Shown: positions 1 through 5,881 of the stretch, in pieces | Layout of the letters: every line of letters begins with the position of its first letter | How positions within the stretch are numbered: the first letter of the stretch is position 1 | Assembly: GCA_900549215.1 (NCBI GenBank) | Contig: URNJ01000075.1 | Span: forward strand, 1 to 8,171 | DNA length: 8,171 nt | Source: an uncultured Collinsella sp. | GTDB lineage: Bacteria > Actinomycetota > Coriobacteriia > Coriobacteriales > Coriobacteriaceae | Direction of reading: 5' to 3' | The notes under the pieces: model-generated | Told to the model about the DNA's origin: nothing | Databases searched by the model: none | The model's input: only the letters and a program-made list of their open reading frames with translations | Program-made: the position numbers and the translations under genes

Positions 1-1777
1 CGACCGATGCCAGGCTCGCGTACTCGCCGCCCGCCTCGACAAGCTGCGCATGCGTGCCGTCCTCGACGATCTCGCCATCGGCCAGCACCACGATGCGGTC
101 GAGCGCCGCCACGGTGGACAGGCGGTGCGCCACCACAATGGAGGTACGTCCACGCATCAGGTTTTCGAGCGCCTCCTGCACCAGCGCCTCGGACTCGCTG
201 TCCAAGGCAGACGTCGCCTCGTCGAGCACCAGGATCGGCGCATCGGTCAGAATAGCGCGGGCAATGGCCACGCGCTGGCGCTGGCCGCCCGAAAGCTTAA
301 CGCCGCGCTCGCCCACCATGGTGTCAAAGCCACGGGGCAGGCGGTCGATAAACTCGGTCGCATTAGCCAAGCGAGCCGCCTCGCGGATCTGCTCGTCGGT
401 GGCGTCGGGGCGGCCGTAGGCGATATTCTCGCGAATGGAGCGGTGGAACAGCAGCGCCTCCTGCGGCACGTAGGCAACCTGGCGGCGCAGGCTCTGCTGC
501 GTGCAGCGCGAGACATCCTGACCGTCCACGAGCACGCGGCCGCCCTGAACATCGTCCAGGCGCAGCAGCAGCTTGGTGAGCGTCGTCTTACCCGAGCCCG
601 ATTTGCCCACCAGGCCCACGCGCTGACCCGCCGCCACATGGAGCGTCAGGTCATCGAACACGCCCTCGCCCGACACAGCGTCACGGTACGCAAAGCTTAG
701 GTGCTCAAAATCAATCGCGCCCTCGGTCACTTTGAGCTCAGGGGCGTCCGGGTCGTCTGCCACCAAACGTGGCTCGTCCAGCACGCGCGTCATCTCGGCC
801 GCATCCCCGAGCGCGCGGTTGATGCGCTGCATCATGGAACTTACGTAGTTCAGGCGCATGGTGAGGTTATAGGTGTAGGTAAAGATCATGACGAGCGCGC
901 CGGCCGAGATGCCAAACCACGCGTTGCCGCCCGCCACGAACGCACTCACCACGGCCATGGTGATGACGATAAGACCCGAGGTCGTAAAGTTGCGCTGCAT
1001 CATGGCGTGCATCGAGACCGTCTCGGCATCGCGCGCGGCACGATCGGCGGCGTCGAACAGATCGCGTTCAAAGTCCTCGCGCCCGCAGGTCTTGACGGCC
1101 AAGATGTTCGTGACCGCGTCGGACAGCACGCCCGACAGCTTGTTCTGCGCAGCGGACGTCGCGGCCGAAAGCGGCATGATGCGCTTGTACATAAGCCAGA
1201 CAAACGCGATGTAGACGACCATGATGCACACCAGGATCACGGTAAACGTCGGCACCACCGGGGCGAGTGAGGCCACGGTGCAGATGACCGAGGTGATGGT
1301 GGGGACGAGCGAATACACCGTCACGTCCACCAGCCCCGTATAGCCGCTCATAAAACGGCTCGTCTGGCTCACAAGCGATCCGCCAAAGCGGCTGGTATGG
1401 AATGTCATGGATTGGTTGGAGAGCGTGTCGAAGCATAGGCGCGCCAGGTGATAGTTGCCTGCGATCTCGAGCTTGTAGACGGTGTAGTCCTGTAGCTTGG
1501 AGAGGATCTGACCCACCAGATTAACGAGTACGAGCGCCAGGATATAGGGGCCGAAGACCTCAAACACCTGGTCACCCGCCACGGGACCGGCTTGAACGCG
1601 GTCGACAATGAGGGCCATCACATAGGTATTGGCAAACGTCAGCAAAAAGATGTAGCCCGCCGACGAGAACACCGAGAGAAAGACAATCAGCGGCTGCGTG
1701 CGCGTGACACCCCAAAACCGCTGCAGCGTGCGACGCACGGTGGAGCGGCTGAGCGGGCTGGTGCTTCTCTGAGACAT
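1..1777 (-). CDS. ABC exporter half-transporter (membrane domain fused to ATPase), C-terminus cut by window edge
   Basis: This is a type I (ABC-B/MsbA-like) exporter subunit that uses ATP hydrolysis to move a substrate out across the cytoplasmic membrane as a dimer. The visible part is 592 residues. The first ~330 form the six-helix membrane domain, with hydrophobic segments near 29-58, 72-92, 150-172, 176-198, 262-285 and 286-308. The ATPase follows with every canonical element: Walker A GKSGSGKT at 391-398, Q-loop Q439, signature LSGGQ at 495-499, Walker B ILVLDE with catalytic E520, and switch H551. The ATPase is therefore expected to be active. The ATG at 1777 is chosen because AAAGGAAG lies just upstream of it. 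The frame is still open at base 1, probably lacking only a short tail. Substrate cannot be told; multidrug, lipid or peptide are possible. A heterodimer partner could lie downstream, outside the window. Confidence 0.95.
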   Translation of the reverse strand, partial: MSQRSTSPLSRSTVRRTLQRFWGVTRTQPLIVFLSVFSSAGYIFLLTFANTYVMALIVDRVQAGPVAGDQVFEVFGPYILALVLVNLVGQILSKLQDYTVYKLEIAGNYHLARLCFDTLSNQSMTFHTSRFGGSLVSQTSRFMSGYTGLVDVTVYSLVPTITSVICTVASLAPVVPTFTVILVCIMVVYIAFVWLMYKRIMPLSAATSAAQNKLSGVLSDAVTNILAVKTCGREDFERDLFDAADRAARDAETVSMHAMMQRNFTTSGLIVITMAVVSAFVAGGNAWFGISAGALVMIFTYTYNLTMRLNYVSSMMQRINRALGDAAEMTRVLDEPRLVADDPDAPELKVTEGAIDFEHLSFAYRDAVSGEGVFDDLTLHVAAGQRVGLVGKSGSGKTTLTKLLLRLDDVQGGRVLVDGQDVSRCTQQSLRRQVAYVPQEALLFHRSIRENIAYGRPDATDEQIREAARLANATEFIDRLPRGFDTMVGERGVKLSGGQRQRVAIARAILTDAPILVLDEATSALDSESEALVQEALENLMRGRTSIVVAHRLSTVAALDRIVVLADGEIVEDGTHAQLVEAGGEYASLASV

Positions 1778-1823
1778 GGGCTTCCTTTCGCGTCTGATAG
1801 GGCGAAACGCCATTGTTGCACAT

Positions 1824-1837
1824 TGAAGCGCACTTCA
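1824..1837. promoter_or_regulatory. Operator-like inverted repeat upstream of the ABC exporter
   Basis: TGAAG and CTTCA are perfect 5-bp arms separated by CGCA, 47 nt upstream of the exporter start codon. A short dyad in the leader of an exporter gene is a typical place for a local repressor, but no regulator gene is adjacent and no clear -35/-10 pair was found here. The regulatory role is an inference. Confidence 0.25.
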
Positions 1838-1850
1838 GGCAAGCGCGATG

Positions 1851-1889
1851 CGAAAAGTAGCGGGGCACCCGCGTTTACGCCGGCGCCCC
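1851..1889 (-). terminator. Intrinsic terminator of rmuC
   Basis: Read on the minus strand, 16 nt after the rmuC stop, GGGGCGCC pairs with GGTGCCCC over 8 bp including one G-U. The stem continues inward with GCG/CGC around a TAAA loop, past one G-G mismatch. The stem is followed by CTACTTTT, a weak T-tract. It separates rmuC from the ABC exporter gene, so the exporter probably has its own promoter in the ~80 nt that follow. Confidence 0.6.
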
Positions 1890-1904
1890 ACCGTCTTGTT
1901 GCAA

Positions 1905-3260
1905 TTAGTCCTCGTCTTCTTGGTCTGTGGGAAGGCCCGCGGGCGTGAGTCCCAAGATCTCATCGGCTTGGTCGGCGTCTTCCAGCGCGTCGATGTCCTT
2001 GAGCTTGCGCTCTATGACGTTGGTGCGCGTGGTAATGATGCCCTCGACCGTTTTGCCCGCGGTCTCGATCTGCTGCTGGGCACGGCGCAGCGCCTTTTGA
2101 TAGCGCGGCAGCTCGGCCTTGACAGCGGAGAGCACGCGCAGTACATCGTCGGTGCGTTTTTGCAGCTTAAACGTTTGGTAACTCATCTGCAGGCTGTTGA
2201 GAATGGCCGCCATGGTGCTAGGGCCGGCAACGTTGACGTGATAGTCGCGGCCCAGGGTCTCGATAAGCCCGGGGCGGCTGACGACCTCGGCGTACAGTCC
2301 TTCAAACGGCACGAACATGATGCCAAAGTTGGTCGTTGCCGGCACACTCAGGTACTTTTCGCAGATGTCCTTAGCCTCGCGCTTAACCATGGTGTCGAGC
2401 GTCTTACGCGCTGCGGCGACGGCCTCAGCGTCACCCGACTCCTGGGCGTCGAGCAGATGCTCGTACGCGTCGCCCGGAAACTTGGAGTCAATCGGCAGCA
2501 GCACGGGGTCGCCCTCGTCCACCGGCAGCTTGACGGCAAACTCAACGCGCTCCGAGGCGCCGGGCTTGGTGGCGACGTTTTCCAGATACTGGTCGGGTGT
2601 AAGGATGTCCGCCAGAATTGCACCCAGCTGTACCTCGCCCAAAATGCCACGCGCCTTCACGTTGCCCAGCACGCGCTTAAGGTCGCCCACGCCGGTGGCG
2701 ATGGATTGCATGTCGCCCAGGCCCTTGTACACGGCCTCGAGCTGGTCGCTCACCTGCTTAAACGATGCCGACAGGCGATCGTTGAGCGTGCGGGAGAGCT
2801 TCTCGTCCACCGTCGCGCGCATTTGATCGAGCTGCACGTTGTTGTCTTTGCGGATGGCGCCCAGCTGAGCATCAACCGTCTCGCGCACCTTGTCCAGGCG
2901 ATGCTCGATGCCCTCGCGATTGGCGCCGAGCTGTTGGGCCGTCTCGCGGCGCAGGTCATCCATCCGGTCACCAGCTTGCGAGAACTCGCGTGCGATGGTC
3001 AGGTAACGTTGCTGCTCCACGGCCGCATCGGTCGTCTGCTGCTGCGCGATGGCATTGGCCGTGCGGCGGGTTTCGGCCAGCGCGACGTTCAGGGCATCGA
3101 GCGCGTTGTTGGCCTGCTCGAGCGCTGCCAGCGTTTCCGCGCCACTGTCGCCACGCTCCCGCAACTCGGCACGCAGGCTCTTGAGCTGGAGGGCGCAAGT
3201 CACAGCAACCCCCACCGCCACCAAGGCGATCACAACAAGCACAATATCAATAGCAGACAT
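1905..3260 (-). CDS. rmuC: RmuC family DNA recombination protein
   Basis: This 451-aa protein has the standard RmuC layout. RmuC proteins are predicted to be nuclease-fold proteins that limit inversions and rearrangements at short inverted repeats; the biochemical activity is poorly defined. Residues 4-23 form a single N-terminal membrane segment. Residues 25-180 are a long heptad-like coiled coil rich in E, Q, R and L. The conserved RmuC domain spans about 185-400 and includes RGILGEVQLGAILADIL (204-220), the hallmark PIDSKFP (256-262) and GPST (346-349). The C-terminus is acidic. The ATG at 3260 follows GGGCGGAG with short spacing and leads straight into the membrane anchor. The gene begins 51 nt after the HTH gene and no terminator is evident between them, so read-through is possible. 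Length and domain order are normal for the family. Confidence 0.95.
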   Translation of the reverse strand: MSAIDIVLVVIALVAVGVAVTCALQLKSLRAELRERGDSGAETLAALEQANNALDALNVALAETRRTANAIAQQQTTDAAVEQQRYLTIAREFSQAGDRMDDLRRETAQQLGANREGIEHRLDKVRETVDAQLGAIRKDNNVQLDQMRATVDEKLSRTLNDRLSASFKQVSDQLEAVYKGLGDMQSIATGVGDLKRVLGNVKARGILGEVQLGAILADILTPDQYLENVATKPGASERVEFAVKLPVDEGDPVLLPIDSKFPGDAYEHLLDAQESGDAEAVAAARKTLDTMVKREAKDICEKYLSVPATTNFGIMFVPFEGLYAEVVSRPGLIETLGRDYHVNVAGPSTMAAILNSLQMSYQTFKLQKRTDDVLRVLSAVKAELPRYQKALRRAQQQIETAGKTVEGIITTRTNVIERKLKDIDALEDADQADEILGLTPAGLPTDQEDED

Positions 3261-3311
3261 AAACTCCGCCCAACAAACTCAATCGGTCATCAATCAAAAC
3301 CGCGATCAATC

Positions 3312-3875
3312 TTACCCCGCCACACACACCGGGCGCCCGGCCCCTTCTTGGGCGCCCCTCTCCTCCGCATATTCCATAATGCGGCGCGCCGTTTTCCTGC
3401 TCACCTTTGAGTCATCGCCGGCCAAGTATGCGTATACGTTTCCTTTATTCAGGCGCAGAGCACGGCAGAGGCCATAGCGCGTTACACCCGATTCCTCCAA
3501 TGCTTCCAGCGTTTTCTTTCTCATCAGGGCGTTCACCCTTCTATCGGCCGCCGGCTTTTCTTTCACCGCTCTATACGCACGCCAAACGTTGGCATAACGA
3601 TTAGGGAGCTCACTTTTGGCGCATAGAGACGCCATGCTACCCGCTTGGCCGTACAAGGATAAAACGTCTCGGTAATCCTGTTCCATCCACGAGCCCTCGG
3701 ATAAGCCCAGAACGTATTCGGCTTTTCCTTGCGCCAAAGCGAGCAAAAACAGAGGCTCCGCCACGCGCGGCGCATCCGTCGTCGCCTGCTCAACCAATTT
3801 TCTAAAACTCAGCGACTGCTGTCCGGATAGCTCTCGGCAATAGCCTTTTAAGAATCCCTCAAAGGTCAGATTCAA
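3312..3875 (-). CDS. Helix-turn-helix protein, likely antitoxin/regulator partner of an AbiEii-like toxin
   Basis: This 187-aa protein has no obvious signal or membrane segment. The N-terminal ~110 residues are helical and of unknown fold, beginning NLTFEGFLKGYCREL. Residues ~124-170 look like a Cro/XRE-type helix-turn-helix, with the helix-turn-helix core near RYGLCRALRLNKGNVYAYL (133-151). TTG at 3875 is taken as the start because a perfect AAGGAGGT lies 6 nt upstream. The TTG overlaps the TGA of the preceding ORF (TTGA), implying translational coupling. A longer in-frame start near 3995 would overlap the upstream gene by about 120 bp and is not preferred. From memory of family patterns, similar proteins sit beside AbiEii/DUF6036 nucleotidyltransferase genes in gut bacteria; I could not confirm this here. 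Functions considered are antitoxin, autorepressor, or orphan regulator left after toxin loss. Confidence 0.75.
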   Translation of the reverse strand: MNLTFEGFLKGYCRELSGQQSLSFRKLVEQATTDAPRVAEPLFLLALAQGKAEYVLGLSEGSWMEQDYRDVLSLYGQAGSMASLCAKSELPNRYANVWRAYRAVKEKPAADRRVNALMRKKTLEALEESGVTRYGLCRALRLNKGNVYAYLAGDDSKVSRKTARRIMEYAEERGAQEGAGRPVCVAG

Positions 3876-4066
3876 CCGAGCACCTCCTTTTTGTATTGCC
3901 TGTATGCACAGACCATCTCTTGATAGCTTCGCTCCGAAGGCGACGACGCCAGTGCTTCTCCCTCGTCGAATATAAGCCGTTCGAGCAGCCCCCAATCAAG
4001 TCGGTCGACGAATGCCTGACTATGAAGATCGATGATGTCGTTCGGACGGTAGGCATAGAGCTTCAT
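3872..4066 (-). pseudogene. Small ORF resembling the C-terminal tail of an AbiEii/DUF6036-type nucleotidyltransferase toxin; probably a truncated remnant
   Basis: The ORF gives 64 residues from ATG 4066, or 70 from TTG 4084. A GGAGGA lies 10 nt before the ATG. The opening DLAVMKLYAYRPNDIIDL (counting from the TTG) resembles the segment near the C-terminus of AbiEii/DUF6036-like nucleotidyltransferases that carries a K..A.R..D..D motif. In those proteins it follows a ~150-200 residue catalytic domain. That domain, with its GS...DxD active site, is absent: the frame meets a TAG five codons before the TTG, and further stops lie upstream. No other upstream frame continues it. The ORF may therefore be a 5'-deleted toxin gene, or a short protein still expressed and coupled to the HTH gene through the TTGA overlap. 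The family assignment is inference from motif memory. Confidence 0.5.
3882..3889 (-). promoter_or_regulatory. Shine-Dalgarno AAGGAGGT that decides the TTG start at 3875
   Basis: A full-consensus ribosome site lies inside the end of the upstream small ORF, 6 nt before the TTG. It is the strongest in this part of the window and is the main reason for rejecting the longer upstream start. Confidence 0.8.
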
Positions 4067-4238
4067 TACCGCCAGGTCCTCCAAGAGGAGTCTGCTCTAA
4101 ATCCTGCTTATACATAACAAATCCTATTATTATTCATCTTCAATAATACTATTCAGTCGCACGACAGGACCCACAGGATGCAAGAATTCCGCTCGTGGCG
4201 ATAATCCCTACACCCTAGAAGTCCTAATGTGACAAACG

Positions 4239-4673
4239 CTAACTCTCCCAGCCGGCGCGGATTGTTGTTATGACATCGCCTAGGCGCTGGCCGAGGGCTG
4301 ACAGATGTTGGAGCACTTCGCTGGGCGAAGCACCGTTGAGGATGCAGGTGAGCGCATACGAGACCAAGAAAATCGCCGCAAGTCCTAGCGGAATGAGCAC
4401 GATCATCGCCAATGTGCGCAGGCGCTGGCCCACGCGGCGACGACGCGCACGACGCTTGTCGAACGCGAGCTCCTGCGCATATGAATCTTGCTGTACGGAA
4501 TAGGCCTCTGGTGCCGATTCGCACCCGGGCACAGCTGCAGGTACAGCAGCGGGCACGACATTTTGCGCAAAGGGCTGGGCTGCCGCCCCTTGCATTTGCA
4601 TCTCCATGAGTCGTTGCTGCTGACGCAGCATGCGCTCAGCTTGTTGCTGCGGAGTCTCAAGAAACAGATCCAT
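4239..4673 (-). CDS. Small single-pass membrane protein of unknown function
   Basis: This 144-aa protein is not assigned to a family. Residues 8-28 are rich in Gln, Arg and Met and look like a short amphipathic helix or coil (QQQAERMLRQQQRLMEMQMQ). Residues 29-55 are Ala/Pro-rich and probably disordered. Residues 73-86 are a strongly basic cluster (KRRARRRRVGQRLR). It directly precedes one hydrophobic helix at ~87-112, and a short C-terminal amphipathic segment of about 30 residues follows. By the positive-inside rule, the long N-terminal part should be cytoplasmic and the tail outside. ATG 4673 is chosen because GGAGG sits 5 nt before it; an in-frame TTG at 4685 would overlap that ribosome site. 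No terminator is visible downstream before the small ORF at 4066. Possible roles such as a membrane scaffold or envelope accessory protein are speculative. Confidence 0.75.
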   Translation of the reverse strand: MDLFLETPQQQAERMLRQQQRLMEMQMQGAAAQPFAQNVVPAAVPAAVPGCESAPEAYSVQQDSYAQELAFDKRRARRRRVGQRLRTLAMIVLIPLGLAAIFLVSYALTCILNGASPSEVLQHLSALGQRLGDVITTIRAGWES

Positions 4674-4926
4674 GCTGGCCTCCAAAATCGGAGCATTCGA
4701 CGCTTACGACCAGCATCCCGCACCGCCATGACCGCGACAACGCAATCGCCGGCAATAGCCACAAAGTTTCTTTTGCTCAAAAGCTGTCGAAAAGCTCAAC
4801 AACTCCCCTACCAGCACTTTCTCTGAGCTTTTTTCGCCATCAATCTTTTGGCCTTCCACCCTTACGCCAACTGACCAAAATCTAACCAAAAGCTTGACGG
4901 AAATTGTGGAGACAGGGACCCCACAC
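4674..4926. other. Gene-free stretch with phased direct repeats and an inverted repeat
   Basis: No convincing gene is seen here. The stretch is A+T-richer than its surroundings. It holds ACCAAAA twice at 11-bp spacing (4874-4880, 4885-4891) and AAAAGCT twice at 11-bp spacing (4779-4785, 4790-4796). It also has the CTTTTG/CAAAAG dyad at 4770-4783 and a 9-bp inverted repeat at 4790-4798 and 4824-4832. It is presumably the promoter/leader region of the 144-aa gene, but I could not place a credible -35/-10 pair. Confidence 0.5.
4790..4832. repeat. 9-bp perfect inverted repeat with 25-nt loop
   Basis: AAAAGCTCA at 4790-4798 pairs with TGAGCTTTT at 4824-4832. T-runs flank it in both orientations, so it could act as a weak bidirectional terminator or an attenuator in the leader of the 144-aa gene. 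The long loop argues against a strong terminator. Confidence 0.45.
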
Positions 4927-4954
4927 AAAAAGTGCCGCCCCAAAGGGGCGGCAC
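4927..4954 (-). terminator. Strong intrinsic terminator of the four-helix membrane protein gene
   Basis: On the minus strand a perfect 10-bp stem GTGCCGCCCC/GGGGCGGCAC with a 3-nt TTT loop is followed directly by TTTTTGTGTG. It starts 18 nt after the stop codon at 4973. A near-identical copy lies at 5697-5720. Confidence 0.9.
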
Positions 4955-4972
4955 ACAAACTTCTAATCAGCC

Positions 4973-5605
4973 TTACATGCCCGCAAGGCCTCGGGAAGCG
5001 GTGGCGCACATAAACGCCAGGACCAGAATCACGAGCGAGCCGGCAATGTCGGCCAGGGCGCCCGCAAAGCGACGCTCAAACAACCAGCTCTCAAAGTGCG
5101 GGGCAACGTTGCGCCAAACACGCCACAGCAAGATGCCCATACCGATGACGCCCGGGATATTGAGCAGTAGGATCTCGGAGCACAAAAGACCGATCAGGTT
5201 GCCGGCGGCAAAACCAGCGTCGCCCTCGCAGTATTTGCGATAAATCATGTACAACATGTACGCCACAAACGGCTGCAGGCACGCAGAGATAAACGTAACC
5301 ACCATCGAGGGGTCCTGAGAAAAGACATCGGTGAGTTTATCGACACTCGTGGCATCTTTCGAAGCCAAGAACAAGCCAATGACCACCACGGGCACCACGC
5401 CCAAGATAACCTCGACCAGAGTAAACAACTTAGCAGTCAGATCCTCGCTAGCCGTATTGAGGTGAGGCGCCCACTCAGGATGAGCATGCGCGCCAGCCTT
5501 CTTGTCCTTCTCGACACGATCGGCCTTTTTACCCTCGGCAACCCGACGACCAGGATCCTTGCGAGTCCCCGCCGCAGCAACCCGAGCCCGAGACTTCTTA
5601 CCCAT
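4973..5605 (-). CDS. Four-helix integral membrane protein of unknown function
   Basis: This 210-aa protein has no family I can name. The first ~55 residues are soluble and extremely Lys/Arg/Ala-rich (GKKSRARVAAAG, then KKADRVEKDKKAG), consistent with a cytoplasmic basic tail. Four hydrophobic segments follow at about 60-81, 101-123, 133-160 and 181-203. Short loops join them, including an acidic one (KDATSVDKLTDVF) after the first helix. The third segment ends in WRVWRN, and a short amphipathic stretch precedes the fourth. ATG 5605 is preferred to the upstream in-frame GTG (5614) because GAGG lies 8 nt before the ATG and overlaps the GTG region. The gene is monocistronic by layout, with a terminator hairpin on each side. 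A transporter-like or envelope role is possible, but no motif shows it. Confidence 0.82.
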   Translation of the reverse strand: MGKKSRARVAAAGTRKDPGRRVAEGKKADRVEKDKKAGAHAHPEWAPHLNTASEDLTAKLFTLVEVILGVVPVVVIGLFLASKDATSVDKLTDVFSQDPSMVVTFISACLQPFVAYMLYMIYRKYCEGDAGFAAGNLIGLLCSEILLLNIPGVIGMGILLWRVWRNVAPHFESWLFERRFAGALADIAGSLVILVLAFMCATASRGLAGM

Positions 5606-5690
5606 AACCAACACCTCACAAGAGGAAACGAATAGCCAACGCTACCCAGTGTACCCTCTAAGCAACGTCACCGCCCCAACCGGCCCCCAC

Positions 5691-5732
5691 AAAAACGTGC
5701 CGCCCCATAAGGGGCGGCACACAAACTTTTTT
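5691..5732. terminator. Bidirectional terminator-like hairpin, second copy
   Basis: GTGCCGCCCC at 5697-5706 and GGGGCGGCAC at 5711-5720 form a perfect 10-bp stem with a 4-nt loop. On the minus strand it is followed by GTTTTTGTGG; on the plus strand it is followed by ACAAACTTTTTTATC. It probably ends transcripts coming from rubrerythrin before they reach the membrane-protein gene. It shares its stem and flanking AGTTTGTGTG with the copy at 4927-4954. Confidence 0.85.
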
Positions 5733-5770
5733 ATCAGCTTTTCTGTAGCGAGCACGCGACGACCCAAAGC

Positions 5771-5856
5771 GGGCCGGGAGGGCCGGACTACCTTCCCTCA
5801 ACGCGACCCTGCGAAGCCGTGAGCGAGGAGGGAAGGTAGTCCGGCCCTCCCGGCCC
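5771..5856. repeat. Perfect 29-bp inverted repeat (large hairpin element) downstream of rubrerythrin
   Basis: The left arm 5771-5799 (begins GGGCCGGGAGGGCCGG, ends CTTCCCTC) is the exact reverse complement of the right arm 5828-5856, around a 28-nt loop at 5800-5827. The arm itself contains a 7-bp direct repeat, GGGCCGG. No T-tract follows on either strand, and a separate ordinary terminator lies 50 nt further on, so termination is not its obvious role. It could be a REP/MITE-like dispersed element, an mRNA 3'-end stabiliser for the rubrerythrin transcript, or a processed RNA hairpin. The structure is certain from the sequence; the role is not. Confidence 0.9.
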
Positions 5857-5864
5857 AGCTCACG

Positions 5865-5881
5865 CTAGCGCCAAGCGCTAG
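5865..5881. repeat. Short hairpin overlapping the rubrerythrin stop codon
   Basis: CTAGCGC and GCGCTAG are 7-bp perfect arms with a 3-nt loop, and the rubrerythrin TAG (5878-5880) lies in one arm. Together with the large hairpin just downstream it would give the mRNA a heavily structured 3' end. Confidence 0.6.

Noticed and set aside
50..1270. Plus-strand frames opposite the ABC exporter
   Set aside because: The minus-strand frame has every ABC ATPase motif in order; the plus-strand products are His/Arg/Ala-rich shadows.
1848..3410. Long plus-strand open frame of about 520 codons
   Set aside because: It lies antisense to rmuC, whose frame shows clear family motifs, and the plus-strand product has no recognisable domain. 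GC-rich third positions create such antisense frames.
3876..3995. Upstream extension of the HTH gene by 40 codons
   Set aside because: It would overlap the small ORF by about 120 bp, while a perfect ribosome site points to TTG 3875.
4704..4889. Possible 61-aa Cys-rich minus-strand ORF (TTG start)
   Set aside because: No ribosome site precedes the TTG or the internal GTG, the frame runs back through the terminator at 4927-4954, and no motif is recognisable. It may be a decayed fragment, but support is too thin.
5606..5690. Promoter for the four-helix protein gene based on TACACT (minus strand, 5648-5653)
   Set aside because: Only a four-of-six -10 match and no acceptable -35 at 16-18 bp, so it was not called.
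4927..5732. Two-copy hairpin sequence considered as a CRISPR repeat
   Set aside because: There are only two copies, about 770 bp apart around a gene, each with terminator features; no spacer array.
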